A DNA stretch of 64,000 nucleotides, from positions 62,001 to 126,000 of the forward strand of contig JADKIO010000009.1 in the NCBI GenBank assembly GCA_016721195.1, written 5' to 3'. Positions 34,616 to 43,880 of the stretch are shown in pieces. The stretch comes from Candidatus Geothrix skivensis. Its GTDB lineage: Bacteria; Acidobacteriota; Holophagae; Holophagales; Holophagaceae. Within the stretch, counting starts at the first letter, position 1. Each line of letters begins with the position of its first letter. The notes beneath the pieces are model-generated. The model did no database searches. It worked only from the letters and a program-made list of their open reading frames with translations, and was not told the origin of the DNA. Made by a program: the position numbers and the translations under genes.

Positions 34616-35773
34616 ATGGACGTCACGCTTCCCGAGCACGTCGAAGCCCTGCGCCAGGAAGTCCGCAGGTTCGCCGAACGGGAGATCCGCCCCCACGTCA
34701 TGACCTGGGACGAGGCCAAGACCTTCCCCTTTGACGTGGTGAAGCGCCTGGGCGAGATGGGCATGATGGGCATCATCTTCCCCGAGGAATATGGCGGGGC
34801 CGGCATGGGCTACCTGGAATACGCCGTGGTGGTCGAGGAACTCTCCCGGGTGGACGGCTCCGTGGGCATCACCGTGGCGGCCCACAACAGCCTCTGCAGC
34901 AACCACATCTACGCCATGGGCGACGAGCGCCAGAAGCAGGCCTACCTGGTGCCCCTGGCCAGCGGCAAGGCCCTCGGCGCCTGGGGCCTCACGGAGCCCG
35001 GCTCCGGCAGCGATGCGGGCTCGCTGCGCACCACGGCCAAAAAGGAAGGCTCGCACTACGTGCTGAACGGCACCAAGACCTTCATCACCCACGGCACCGT
35101 GGGCGACATTTTCGTGGTCATGGCCCGCACCCGGCCCCCCCAGCCCGGCCACAGCAGCGCCGACGGCATCAGCGCCTTCGTGCTGGAGAAGGGCATGAAC
35201 GGCTTCCGCTCCGGCAAGCAGGAGAACAAGCTGGGTCTGCGGGCCAGCGACACCTCCGAGCTGATCTTCGAGGATGTGCAGGTGCCCGAGGCCAACCTCC
35301 TGGGCGAGGACGGCCTGGGCTTCAAGCAGGCCATGAAGACCCTGGACGGCGGCCGCATCAGCATCGGGGCCCTGGGGCTGGGCATGGCCCAGGGGGCCTT
35401 CGAGGAGGCCGTGCGCTACAGCAAGATCCGCCACACCTTCGGCCGGCCCCTGGCCGACCACCAGGGCATCCAGTTCAAGCTGGCGGACATGGGCACCGAG
35501 ATCGAGGCCGCCCGCCTGCTCATCTACCGGGCCGCGGCCCTGAAGGACCAGGGCCTGCCCTACGCCAAGGCCGCCAGCATGGCCAAGCTCTACAGCTCCG
35601 AAGTGGCCTGCCGCGTGGCGGACCAGGCCGTGCAGATCCTCGGCGGCTACGGCTACATCAAGGACTACCCGGTGGAGAAGTACTACCGGGACGTGAAGCT
35701 CTGCACCATCGGCGAAGGCACCAGCGAGATCCAGCGGATGGTCATCGCCCGGTACCTGCAGTCCGAATACTGA
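34616..35773 (+). CDS. Acyl-CoA dehydrogenase
   Basis: The 385-residue FAD flavoprotein of fatty-acid or branched-chain acyl-CoA oxidation introduces an alpha,beta double bond. The conserved stretches AWGLTEPGSGSDAGSLRTTA, GTKTFITHG, QNEL-type KLGLRASDT, FGRPLADHQGIQFKLADM, QILGGYGYIKDYPVEKYYRD and GEGTSEIQRMVIARYL are all present. The catalytic glutamate should lie just before the C-terminal GEGTSEIQR, as in short-chain enzymes. Substrate chain length cannot be told. The start at 34616 gives the standard family N terminus. Confidence 0.95.
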   Translation: MDVTLPEHVEALRQEVRRFAEREIRPHVMTWDEAKTFPFDVVKRLGEMGMMGIIFPEEYGGAGMGYLEYAVVVEELSRVDGSVGITVAAHNSLCSNHIYAMGDERQKQAYLVPLASGKALGAWGLTEPGSGSDAGSLRTTAKKEGSHYVLNGTKTFITHGTVGDIFVVMARTRPPQPGHSSADGISAFVLEKGMNGFRSGKQENKLGLRASDTSELIFEDVQVPEANLLGEDGLGFKQAMKTLDGGRISIGALGLGMAQGAFEEAVRYSKIRHTFGRPLADHQGIQFKLADMGTEIEAARLLIYRAAALKDQGLPYAKAASMAKLYSSEVACRVADQAVQILGGYGYIKDYPVEKYYRDVKLCTIGEGTSEIQRMVIARYLQSEY

Positions 35774-35787
35774 TTCCCGGAGTCTCC

Positions 35788-37791
35788 ATGCGCACGGCCC
35801 TCCTCTTTCTGGCTTCCCTGGCCCTGCTGGCCTCGCGCCCGCTGCAGATCGACGACCTCTTCAGGGTCAAGCGGGTCACCGACCCCCAGCTCGCCGCCTC
35901 CGGAGCCCTGGCCTACCAGGTGGGCACCGTGGACTTCGCCGCCAACAAGACCGTGAACCGCCTCTGGCTCAAGACCGGGAGCGGCGCCGCCAAGGAGCTG
36001 GACCTGGGGGGCGGCAGCCAGTCTCGGCCCCGCCTCAGCCCCGACGGGAAGAAGCTCGCCTACCAGGCCGGCGGCCAGGTCTGGATCGTGGACCTGGGCA
36101 CCAAGGAGAAGCGCCAGCTTACGAAGCTGAGTGGCGGCGCCTCCGGCCACACCTGGAGTCCCGATGGCAAGTGGCTGGCCTTCCTCAGCACCACCGTGCC
36201 CAGCGGCGTGGAGGCCGAGAATGTGGCCTACCTCAAGGCCCGGGAGGACTCCAAGGTCACGGGCCGCCTTTATTCGACCCTGAGCTACCGCCACTGGAAC
36301 GCCTGGAAGGACGCCAAGCAGGTGAGCCACCTCTTCGTGGTGCCCGCGGACGGCAGCGCCCCGCCCCGGGACCTCACGGCTGGCTTCACCACGGATGTGC
36401 CCAACTACGCCGACGTCTCCGCCGGGGACGGCTACGCCTGGGCCCCGGACGGCAAGGCCCTGGCCTTCGACTCGCATCCCGATCAGGCCAAGGCCACCAC
36501 CACCAACGGCGAGATCTACGAAGTGGCCCTCTCCGGTGGTCCCGCGAAAAAGCTCACGGACAATCCGGCCATGGACAACACCCCACGCTACTCGCCGGAC
36601 GGCAAGCACCTGGCCTGGCGCGCCCAGCGCCGCCAGGGCTTCGAGGCCGACAAGTGGGAGCTGTGGGTCATGGACCGCGGCACGGGCCAGGTGGTGCGCA
36701 CCACCCAGGCCTTCGACCAGAGCTTCGGCGACTACCGGTGGCAGGGCACCGACCTGGTGGGCACCAGCGACCGGCAGGGCCACACGGAGCTCTTCCGCTG
36801 GGATGGCAGCAGCCTCCAGCGCCTCAGCACCGGCCTGCATGTGGAAGGCTTCGCCCTGGGCAAGGAGCACGCGGTGCTGACGTCCACGAGCCTCACCACG
36901 CCCCAGGACCTCTACACCCTGGACTTCAGGACCGGCCAGGCCACCCGCCTCACGAAACACAACGAGGCCCTGTCCGCGGAGCTGGGCCTCAACCAGGGCG
37001 AGGAGGTGTGGGTCGATACCCTCCCCGTGGAGGGCAAGCCTACGAAGACCCACGCCTTCATCGTCAAGCCCCTGGGCTACGACCCCAAGAAGACCTACCC
37101 CGTGGCCTTCGTCATCCACGGCGGACCCCAGGGCGCCTGGGCCAACGCCTGGCATCCCCGGTGGAACGCCCAGGCCTGGGCCAGCCGCGGCTTCCTCACC
37201 GTGCTGCCCAATCCCCGGGGCTCCACGGGCTTCGGCCAGGCCTACACGGATGCCATCAGCGGCGACTGGAACGGCGCCGTCATGACCGATCTGATGAACA
37301 CCCTGGACGCGGTGCTCAAGCAGTACCCCAATGCCGATCCCAAGCGCGTGGTGGCGGCCGGCGGCAGCTACGGCGGCTACGCGGTGAACTGGATCGCCGG
37401 ACACTTCCCCGAGCGCTTCGCCGCCTTCGTCACCCACGCCAGCATCTTCAACACCGAGTCCATGCAGCTGGGCACCGAGGAGCTGTGGTTCCCCCACTGG
37501 GAGTTCAGGGGCTGGCCCTGGGACAACGCGGAAACCAAGGCCCGCTGGCAATCCCAGAGCCCCAGCAGCGCCATCGCCCGCATGACCAAGCCCATGCTGG
37601 TCATCCACGGCGAGCTGGACTACCGGGTGCCCGTCACCGAGGCCTTCCAGCTGTACAACACCCTGCAGATCCGCGGCGTCCCCAGCCAACTGCTCTACTT
37701 CCCCGACGAGACCCACTTCGTCGCCAAGCCCCAGAACAGCAAGCTCTGGTACGAGACCGTGCTGGGGTGGTGCGAGAAGTGGACGAAGTAG
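35788..37791 (+). CDS. S9-family prolyl oligopeptidase-like serine peptidase, exported
   Basis: The 667-residue protein has a signal peptide (MRTALLFLASLALLAS). A beta-propeller with PD40-type repeats follows (RLSPDGKKLAYQ, HTWSPDGKWLAFLS, RYSPDGKHLAWRA). The C-terminal alpha/beta hydrolase domain has the nucleophile in AAGGSYGGYAVNW (about 526), the aspartate in HGELDYRVPVTEA and the histidine in DETHFVAKP. It resembles dipeptidyl or acylaminoacyl peptidases and should cleave short peptides in the periplasm. The GGAG site lies just upstream. The gene ends one base before the convergent folK stop. Confidence 0.93.
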   Translation: MRTALLFLASLALLASRPLQIDDLFRVKRVTDPQLAASGALAYQVGTVDFAANKTVNRLWLKTGSGAAKELDLGGGSQSRPRLSPDGKKLAYQAGGQVWIVDLGTKEKRQLTKLSGGASGHTWSPDGKWLAFLSTTVPSGVEAENVAYLKAREDSKVTGRLYSTLSYRHWNAWKDAKQVSHLFVVPADGSAPPRDLTAGFTTDVPNYADVSAGDGYAWAPDGKALAFDSHPDQAKATTTNGEIYEVALSGGPAKKLTDNPAMDNTPRYSPDGKHLAWRAQRRQGFEADKWELWVMDRGTGQVVRTTQAFDQSFGDYRWQGTDLVGTSDRQGHTELFRWDGSSLQRLSTGLHVEGFALGKEHAVLTSTSLTTPQDLYTLDFRTGQATRLTKHNEALSAELGLNQGEEVWVDTLPVEGKPTKTHAFIVKPLGYDPKKTYPVAFVIHGGPQGAWANAWHPRWNAQAWASRGFLTVLPNPRGSTGFGQAYTDAISGDWNGAVMTDLMNTLDAVLKQYPNADPKRVVAAGGSYGGYAVNWIAGHFPERFAAFVTHASIFNTESMQLGTEELWFPHWEFRGWPWDNAETKARWQSQSPSSAIARMTKPMLVIHGELDYRVPVTEAFQLYNTLQIRGVPSQLLYFPDETHFVAKPQNSKLWYETVLGWCEKWTK

Positions 37792-38262
37792 TCAGTTCCG
37801 GGGGATGACGCCGCCGCACTGTCCTGGATCTGAGAGGGCCCGCCAGGGCTCCAGCACGAAGGCACGGCTGAAGGCCCGGGGGTGGGGCAATTCCAGGCTC
37901 ATGGCCTCCCCGAGGATCTGCAGATCCTCCGGCGTGGCCCAGGTCCAACTGCCCGGTGGCCCATCCGTGATGATGAGATCCAGATCCAGGGTGCGGGGGG
38001 CGTTCTTCCCGGCGTTGCGATCCCGGCCTGCCAGCAGCTCCAGGCGCAGCAGGGCCTCCAGCAGGCGGCAGGGATCGGCCTCTCCGGTCACCAGGATGGC
38101 CACCGTGTTGAGGTAGGCGGGGCCCTGACCGGACTCGTCCGGCGTTTCCATCACGAGCGGGGAGGGCAGCACCGTCCCCAGCGTGCGTAGCGCCGCGAGT
38201 CCCGCGTCGAGGTGCGCCCGGCGGTCACCGAGGTTCGAGCCAAGGGCAATGACGGCCTTCAT
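37792..38262 (-). CDS. folK: 2-amino-4-hydroxy-6-hydroxymethyldihydropteridine pyrophosphokinase
   Basis: The 156-residue folate-biosynthesis enzyme transfers pyrophosphate from ATP to hydroxymethyl-dihydropterin. The family signature RDRNAGKNAPRTLDLDLI is seen with the start AVIALGSNLGDRRAHL and the C-terminal LPHPRAFSRAFVLEP. The length is normal. It is the last gene of a minus-strand run with queF and queC, separated from queF by a repeat-containing spacer. Confidence 0.96.
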   Translation of the reverse strand: MKAVIALGSNLGDRRAHLDAGLAALRTLGTVLPSPLVMETPDESGQGPAYLNTVAILVTGEADPCRLLEALLRLELLAGRDRNAGKNAPRTLDLDLIITDGPPGSWTWATPEDLQILGEAMSLELPHPRAFSRAFVLEPWRALSDPGQCGGVIPRN

Positions 38263-38280
38263 AACGAAAAATACTCAAGA

Positions 38281-38440
38281 AGAACCATCGATAAACACCG
38301 AGGAACACCGATAAGGATCTGCCTAATCCGACGCAGCTGAACACCCTGTGGGCCTGGACCACTCCATGAACATCCGTGGGCCTTCATCTCTTTTTATCAG
38401 CAGTTGATCGGTGTTCATCGGTGTTCATCGGTGGCTTCCC
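38281..38440. repeat. Intergenic palindromic element with short tandem repeats
   Basis: The left arm carries AACACCG-AGG-AACACCGATAA (from 38293). The right arm carries ATCGGTGTTC twice in tandem followed by ATCGGTGG (38407-38434). The arms are roughly complementary, so the spacer between folK and queF can fold into a long hairpin. The element has the same design as those at 38914 and 57202. Confidence 0.65.
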
Positions 38441-38484
38441 AATACTTTTGCCTTTGTGGCTATTGCACCTGGGTACATCGGTGG

Positions 38485-38898
38485 TCAATGCTTCTTTCCG
38501 TGTTCCGCCACCACCAGGCTCCGGATGCCGCCGCGGATGAGGAAGTCGCCCTCCACACGAAGCCACTGTGGACTTAGGGCTTTCACCAGGTCGTCCAGGA
38601 TCTGGTTGGTGACGGCCTCGTGGAAGGCGCCCTGGTCCCGGAAGCTCCAGAGGTAGAGCTTGAGCGATTTCGACTCCACACAGAGCTGATCGGGCTGGTA
38701 GACGATGCGCAGCTTGGCGAAGTCCGGCTGGCCCGTGAGGGGACAGAGGCAGGTGAACTCCTCCGTTTCGAAGGTGATGGTGAAGGGCCGCCCGGGCCGG
38801 GGGCTCACGAAGGTGTCGAGTTCCCCTGTGGGGCGCGTCACCACGAACTGGGGCAGCGGATTCGGGAGGGAAGCTTTGGGGGCTTTATTGGCGACCAT
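38485..38898 (-). CDS. queF: NADPH-dependent 7-cyano-7-deazaguanine reductase
   Basis: The 137-residue short type I QueF reduces preQ0 to preQ1 in queuosine synthesis. The catalytic cysteine region CLCPLTGQPDFA and the QueF motif ESKSLKLYLWSFRDQGAFHE are both present. The length fits the short class (E. coli QueF is about twice as long). It is two genes from queC on the same strand, so the two steps are probably expressed together. Confidence 0.97.
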   Translation of the reverse strand: MVANKAPKASLPNPLPQFVVTRPTGELDTFVSPRPGRPFTITFETEEFTCLCPLTGQPDFAKLRIVYQPDQLCVESKSLKLYLWSFRDQGAFHEAVTNQILDDLVKALSPQWLRVEGDFLIRGGIRSLVVAEHGKKH

Positions 38899-38913
38899 GG
38901 AAACCTCTCATTG

Positions 38914-38990
38914 AAACCGCAGATGCCGCAGATTGACGCAGATTGGATTCGCAGGTTTTCATCTGCGACCAACTGTTCCGTCTGCGGTTA
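38914..38990. repeat. Second intergenic palindromic element
   Basis: The ends AACCGCAGA (38915-38923) and TCTGCGGTT (38981-38989) are exact inverted repeats. Inside, CCGCAGAT-type units repeat in tandem on the left and TCTGCG units on the right. The element fills the spacer between queC and queF and includes the queC stop codon. Confidence 0.65.
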
Positions 38991-39686
38991 GATCTTAAGA
39001 CTTTCCGGAATGTACGCATAAGGAATGGGATCCGCGAACCCCGCTTCTTTGAACCCCCGCAGGCGCAGGTGGCAGCTGTCGCAGTGTCCACAGGCCTCGG
39101 CCTCGCCCTGGTAGCAGGACCAGCTGAGGTGGAGGGGCGCACCGAGTTCGCGGCCCTTCGCCACGATTTCCGATTTGCGCAGGTGGATGAGCGGCGCGTG
39201 GAAGGCGAGCTGCGTCTCGGGTCTGGTGCCGAGGTTGGCGGTCTGCTCGAAGCTCTTCAGGAAGGCTTCCCGGCAGTCGGGGTAGCCGCTGCTGTCCTCC
39301 TCCACAAAGCCCACGAAGATGGCGCTCGCTCCCAGCACCTCGGCCCAGCTCACGCAGGTGGCCAGCAGGTGCGCATTGCGGAAGGGCACATAACTCACGG
39401 GCACCCCGGGGCGATCCAGGTCGCCCTCGGGCAGGGCGATGGAGGCGTCCGTCAGGGCCGAGCCGCCGATGGCCTTCAGGGTGTCGAAGCCGATGACGAG
39501 ACGGCGGTGCTCCGGCACGCGGTAGAAGTCGGCGATGTCGCGGTAGGCCTGGCGCTCCCGGGTCTGGGTGCGCTGCCCGTAGTCCGCGTGGAGCAGGGCC
39601 AGCTCGTAGCCTTCGGCCCTGGCGATGGCGGCGGTGACGCAGCTGTCCATGCCGCCGGAGAGGGAGACCACCGCGAGTTCAGTCAT
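38988..39686 (-). CDS. queC: 7-cyano-7-deazaguanine synthase
   Basis: The 232-residue enzyme makes preQ0 from carboxy-deazaguanine, ammonia and ATP. The PP-loop SLSGGMDSCVTAA and the four-cysteine zinc site (SCYQGEAEACGHCDSCHLR) are seen. The start at 39686 has GAGGGGG upstream and gives the usual N terminus (MTELAVVSLSGG). It overlaps the end of the acyltransferase gene by 8 bases, indicating translational coupling. Confidence 0.97.
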   Translation of the reverse strand: MTELAVVSLSGGMDSCVTAAIARAEGYELALLHADYGQRTQTRERQAYRDIADFYRVPEHRRLVIGFDTLKAIGGSALTDASIALPEGDLDRPGVPVSYVPFRNAHLLATCVSWAEVLGASAIFVGFVEEDSSGYPDCREAFLKSFEQTANLGTRPETQLAFHAPLIHLRKSEIVAKGRELGAPLHLSWSCYQGEAEACGHCDSCHLRLRGFKEAGFADPIPYAYIPESLKI

Positions 39687-40383
39687 GGTGAACCCCCTCG
39701 GCCCACGCCTCCAAACCATCCATCTCCCGCTGAAGGCGCAGGCCTTCAGCGCCATCATCGGCCTTCGGCGGGACCTTGAAGGGCTCCCCGTAGCGGATGG
39801 AGCAGGTGGCGAACGGCAGGGGAATGACCATGCGGTCCCAGGTCTTCAGCTCGAATTGCCGATCAAAGGCCAGCGTCACGGGCACGATCCAGGCGCCGGT
39901 CTTCCGGGCCAGGGCGATGGTGCCGGGCTTCAGTTCCATGAGGGGGCCCCGGGGGCCGTCGGGCGTGATGCCGAAATCCCAGCCCTGCCGCACCGCCTGG
40001 ATCATGCGCACCAGGGCCTTGGCCCCGTCGTCGCTGGCGGTGCCGCGCACGGCGTGGATGCCGAACCAGCGCCAGGTGGCGGCGCTGCGCTCCCCATCCT
40101 TGCTGTCGCTGGAAAGGATGGCCACGCCCCGCTCCCTGCGCCGGAAGGGATAGGCCAGGGGCATCATGAAGAGGCGCCGGTGCCAGAAGGCCAGGATGAA
40201 GCGCTCGTCCCGGGCCACCACGTCTTCCACGGCCTCGAAGCCGGTCCGGCGCACCCGCAGGGTGTACGACCACAGCTTTGAGAGGCCCGCCACCAGGAAG
40301 GGCACCAGACGGAAGTTCACCCACACGGACAGCGGCGAACCCAGGGGCCGTCCCCGCTCGGCGATATCGAGGCGGACCGCCAT
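39679..40383 (-). CDS. DUF374/lysophospholipid acyltransferase-like protein
   Basis: The 234-residue protein shows a short hydrophobic N-terminal region (VPFLVAGLSKLWSY). The acyltransferase-like motif is altered from HX4D to FWHRRLFMMPL, and it is followed by ILSSDSKDGERSAA and the signature GWDFGITPDGPRGP. Family members are linked to lipid A or lysophospholipid acylation at the inner membrane; the substrate here is unknown. Its start overlaps the stop of hslO (TGATG) and its end overlaps queC, so the three are one transcript. Confidence 0.85.
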   Translation of the reverse strand: MAVRLDIAERGRPLGSPLSVWVNFRLVPFLVAGLSKLWSYTLRVRRTGFEAVEDVVARDERFILAFWHRRLFMMPLAYPFRRRERGVAILSSDSKDGERSAATWRWFGIHAVRGTASDDGAKALVRMIQAVRQGWDFGITPDGPRGPLMELKPGTIALARKTGAWIVPVTLAFDRQFELKTWDRMVIPLPFATCSIRYGEPFKVPPKADDGAEGLRLQREMDGLEAWAEGVHHD

Positions 40384-41219
40384 CAGGCCTCCCCGGCCAT
40401 GAGGTCGTTGCGGGTGATGGGGTACAGGGTGCCGCAGTAGTCGCAGCGGACTTCCAACGGTTCGTCCCCCTTGAACAGATCCGCCTTCTGCTCCGAGGGG
40501 AAGCGCCGCAGGGCCTCCACCAGGGCCTGGCGGGTGCAGCGGCAGCGGTAGAACAGCGTGGTGGCCGTGGCCTCCTCCGTGCCTTCGCCCTGGGAGATCC
40601 AGCTGGCCAGGAACTCCGCCGTGCGCTCCCAGAAGGGCACCACCTCAAGGCTTTCGATGGCCTGGACCAGCCGGGCCAGCCGCGCGGGCGGGCAGTCCGG
40701 CAGGGGCTCCACCAGCAGGCCGCCGGCTTCGCCGGTGCTGGAATCGCACCAGAGGGTGAGGCTCGCCTGGATCTGCTCTGAGTTCTGCAGGTAGTGCTCG
40801 ATCTGCACCTGGATGCCCCCTTCCACCAGGGGCAGGTTGCCGATGTAGGGCTGGCCCGTGGCCGTGGAGCGCATGACCTGCAGGAGGCCCGGGGCGGCGA
40901 CCCAGTCGCCCCCTGACCCGGCGCTGAGATCCAGCACGCCCCGGATGGTGCCATCCGGCCAGCAGTCCGCCACCACGGCCCGGGCCCGGCCCGCACCCTT
41001 CACCAGCAGCTGCAGGCGCTCCGCGAAGGCCGTGCGTCCCTGCAGCAGGGCCGTGGCCGTCAGCAGCTCGGTGAGGCACGCGCAGGCCGCCGGCTCCAGG
41101 TGCGGGTGCCCCCGCCGGACGCCATCCCAGAGGGGGCTGGCATTCATCGAGGACAGCCGGATGTGCCGGTCCTGGGTGAGGGCCTTCAGCACTCGGGCCT
41201 GGTGGATCGGTTCGGGCAT
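40383..41219 (-). CDS. hslO: Redox-regulated chaperone Hsp33
   Basis: The 278-residue cytoplasmic holdase is activated by oxidation of a zinc-binding cysteine cluster. The C-terminal C-x-C (YRCRCTRQA) and C-x2-C (RCDYCGTLY) pairs are seen, and the N-terminal domain has the family order (ATALLQGR, GDWVAAPGLLQV, EHYLQNSEQIQASLTLW). The length is typical. It lies five bases after the M2 peptidase. Confidence 0.95.
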   Translation of the reverse strand: MPEPIHQARVLKALTQDRHIRLSSMNASPLWDGVRRGHPHLEPAACACLTELLTATALLQGRTAFAERLQLLVKGAGRARAVVADCWPDGTIRGVLDLSAGSGGDWVAAPGLLQVMRSTATGQPYIGNLPLVEGGIQVQIEHYLQNSEQIQASLTLWCDSSTGEAGGLLVEPLPDCPPARLARLVQAIESLEVVPFWERTAEFLASWISQGEGTEEATATTLFYRCRCTRQALVEALRRFPSEQKADLFKGDEPLEVRCDYCGTLYPITRNDLMAGEA

Positions 41220-41223
41220 GGGT

Positions 41224-42993
41224 TCAGTTCCAGCCGATCTGGCGGCCCTTGTTCTGCTTTTCCAGCCAGGCCATCAGGGGCTTGAAGTAGTCCATCATGG
41301 CGCGGGTGGAGAGGTCCTCTCCGGTGGCTTCCTTCAGCACCTTGCGCCAGTCCTCCGTGGCGCCCTTGGCCATGAGCTGCTTAAGGAAGGCGCCCACCTG
41401 CTTGTTGCCTGCATAGTTGGTGGCGCGGGGATCCTGGTGGAGGATCTTCCGGGCGATGTGGTCGTGCACCTGGAACTTGAAGACCGTGGCCCAGCCGTAG
41501 CTGTAGTAGTAGGCGGGGTTGTCGTTGATGTGGGTCTTGGTGGCGGCGTCGCAGTACTGCTCGCCCCGGGGGCTGGGTGGCTCCACGCCCTGCAGGTCCC
41601 GCACCTGCTGCCACCAGCGGGCATTCATCTGATCGGCGGGCATGTTCTTGCCGTAGAACTCCGCCTCCCACTCGGGCATGGTGCCGCAGGCCCAGAACAT
41701 GAAGGGGATGGCCACCTCCAGGGCGTCGTTCAGCAGCACGTCCATGTCGTTGACCCTGTAGTCGGCGGGCAGGACGCCCACGGATTTCAGGTAGGGGATC
41801 TGCCGGGTGGCCAGGGCGATGAGCTCGCCCATGCCCTCGTGGAAGCTGGGGTTGGCGCCATCCCGCAGGAGCGGAGGGACGGTTGCATTGGTGTAGCACA
41901 TGAAGTAGTAGCCGTGGCCCAGCTCGTGGTGGGTGGTCTCGAACCACTGGGCATTGGCCTCCACGCTCATGAGCGAGCGGATGTCCGTGTCCAGGTCCAG
42001 GTGCCAGCAGGAGGCGTGGCTGTTCTTCTTGCGGGGGTCGCCCGCCTTCACCGGGTAGAGGTCGGACTTGGTCCAGAAGCTGGCGGGCAGGGGCTCGAAG
42101 CCCAACCCCGTGTAGAAGGCCTCGGCGGTCTTCACGATGCGCTCGGGCTGCCAGCCCTTGAAGTAGGGATCGAAGTCCACGGCCTTCACGAACCCGGTCC
42201 AGTTCTGGCTCCAGCGGTTGTTGATCCAGTGGGCGGGGATGGCCTTCGGCACGGGCTGGGCGTACTTCTTGGCCATTTCGTACTTCACCCAGGTGTGCAG
42301 CTGCAGGTAGAGGGGCATGAGCTCGGCCCTGAACTTCCGGTTGTAGGCCATCATCTCGTCGGTGCTGAGCCCGTACTTGGCCACCTGCAGGGCGAAGTAG
42401 TCCGGGTAGCCCAGGGCGTTCGCACAGCCGTTGCGGAGGTCCCGCAGCTTCAGCAGGCCAGCCTTCAAGGCCGGGCCGTTCTCCTTGGAGGCTTCCCACA
42501 CCTTCAGCCGCTCGGGCAGGCTGGTGCTCCTGGCCAGGAGCTCGTCGATCTGGTTGGCGGAGAGGGGCTGGCCCTCCAGCTTCCATACGAAGCTGTTCAG
42601 GGTGCTGTTCTGGGCCGTTTCCGCCGCGATGCGATCGGCCACCAGCCTGGGGTGGGTCATGGGGCCTTCGGCGGCATTGAGCAGCACCCGCTCCAGCTGG
42701 CGGACGGTGAGCTCCTTCAGCTCCCTGCGGTGGCCCAGCAGCTCCCGGGCCTCGGTGATGAGGGCCGGGTTGCCGTTGAAGGCCGCGGCGGCCTTCCCGG
42801 CCCATTCGGCGGCGGCGTCGTGGGCGGGCTTCACGTCCGTGGCGGCGGCCCACTGGGCTTCGGAAGCCACGTAGTAGAGGGACTGGTAGCCCGCGTTCAC
42901 CACCTTCAGGAAGCGGTCTGCCCGGTCCTGGACCGGGGCGGCCAACTGAGCCAGCAGGGGCACGCCGAGAATCAGGGCTGGGATGAGGCGCAT
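41224..42993 (-). CDS. M2-family (ACE-like) zinc peptidyl-dipeptidase, exported
   Basis: The 589-residue protein has a signal peptide (MRLIPALILGVPLLAQLAA). The zinc motif is in TTHHELGHGYYF (about residue 355), with the downstream third-ligand glutamate in FHEGMGEL. Other M2 patterns are WAGKAAAAFN-type N-terminal helices and YYYSYGWATVFKFQVHDHIARKIL near the C terminus. The enzyme should remove dipeptides from the C terminus of peptides in the periplasm. It is the first gene of the minus-strand run down to folK and is divergent from modA. Confidence 0.92.
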   Translation of the reverse strand: MRLIPALILGVPLLAQLAAPVQDRADRFLKVVNAGYQSLYYVASEAQWAAATDVKPAHDAAAEWAGKAAAAFNGNPALITEARELLGHRRELKELTVRQLERVLLNAAEGPMTHPRLVADRIAAETAQNSTLNSFVWKLEGQPLSANQIDELLARSTSLPERLKVWEASKENGPALKAGLLKLRDLRNGCANALGYPDYFALQVAKYGLSTDEMMAYNRKFRAELMPLYLQLHTWVKYEMAKKYAQPVPKAIPAHWINNRWSQNWTGFVKAVDFDPYFKGWQPERIVKTAEAFYTGLGFEPLPASFWTKSDLYPVKAGDPRKKNSHASCWHLDLDTDIRSLMSVEANAQWFETTHHELGHGYYFMCYTNATVPPLLRDGANPSFHEGMGELIALATRQIPYLKSVGVLPADYRVNDMDVLLNDALEVAIPFMFWACGTMPEWEAEFYGKNMPADQMNARWWQQVRDLQGVEPPSPRGEQYCDAATKTHINDNPAYYYSYGWATVFKFQVHDHIARKILHQDPRATNYAGNKQVGAFLKQLMAKGATEDWRKVLKEATGEDLSTRAMMDYFKPLMAWLEKQNKGRQIGWN

Positions 42994-43097
42994 GGTGGCT
43001 CCAAGGAACCCTCTATTGTGCCGCTGATTGACCCCGCAGGAATGTCACCCTACTTTCAGAAAGCCCAGCGGCCCCCGGCCGCGCCCGTGGAGACCCC

Positions 43098-43880
43098 TTG
43101 AACCGCCTCCGGATCCTGTGCCTTCCCCTCCTGGCCTTCTGCTTTGGGCTGACCCTCTGGGCCGAGCCGCCCCGCACCCTGGCCATCGCCGCCGCCGCCG
43201 ACCTGCAGTTCGCCCTGGGGGAGATGAAGGGGGCGTTCCTGAAGGCGAACCCCGGGATCGAGGTCGCCGTCACCTATGGCTCCTCCGGGAATGTCTACGC
43301 CCAGCTGCTGAACAAGGCCCCCTTCGACCTCTTCCTTTCGGCGGACCTGAGCTATCCGAAGAAGCTGGTGGAGGCGGGCGCGGCGGATGGCACCACCGAG
43401 TTCCTCTACAGCCGGGGCCACCTGGTGCTGTGGGTGCCCAAGGCCTCCCCCATCCCCATCGAGCAGCTCGGCATGAAGGCCCTGCTGCATCCCGCGGCCC
43501 GCAAGGTGGCCATCGCCAACCCACGGCATGCGCCCTACGGTCGCGCCGCCGAAGCAGCCCTGACCAAGCTCGGCCTGCTGGAGGCTGTGACGCCGCGCCT
43601 GGTCTTCGGCGAAAACGTCGGCCAGACCGCGCAGTTCGTGCAGACCGGCGCCGCCGACATCGGCATCCTCGCCCTCTCCCTGGCCAAGGCCCCCGTCATG
43701 GCCGCTTCCGGCCGCTTCTGGGAGGTGCCCCAGGACGCGCATCCCCCCCTGGACCAGGGCGGCGTGATCCTGAACCACGCCCGGAACCGCGCCGACGCCC
43801 TGGCCTTCCGCGCCTTCATGCGCTCGCCTGAGGGTGTGGAGATCCTTCGCCACTACGGCTTCGTGGTGGACGGCCGCTGA
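43098..43880 (+). CDS. modA: Molybdate ABC transporter, substrate-binding protein
   Basis: The 260-residue periplasmic binding protein has a TTG start, supported by GGAG seven bases before it and by the signal peptide that follows (LCLPLLAFCFGLTLWA). ModA patterns are AAAADLQFALGEMKGAF, VTYGSSGNVYAQL, PFDLFLSADLSYPKKLVEAG, ANPRHAPYGRAAEAAL and ENVGQTAQFVQTGAADIGILALS. It delivers molybdate, needed for nitrate reductase and other molybdoenzymes, to ModB. The stop overlaps the modB start (TGATG). Confidence 0.95.
   Translation: MNRLRILCLPLLAFCFGLTLWAEPPRTLAIAAAADLQFALGEMKGAFLKANPGIEVAVTYGSSGNVYAQLLNKAPFDLFLSADLSYPKKLVEAGAADGTTEFLYSRGHLVLWVPKASPIPIEQLGMKALLHPAARKVAIANPRHAPYGRAAEAALTKLGLLEAVTPRLVFGENVGQTAQFVQTGAADIGILALSLAKAPVMAASGRFWEVPQDAHPPLDQGGVILNHARNRADALAFRAFMRSPEGVEILRHYGFVVDGR

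Noticed and set aside
38281..38440. CRISPR-like appearance of repeated ATCGGTGTTC units
   Set aside because: The units are directly adjacent, about 10 bases long and without spacers, so this is a tandem or palindromic element and not a CRISPR array.
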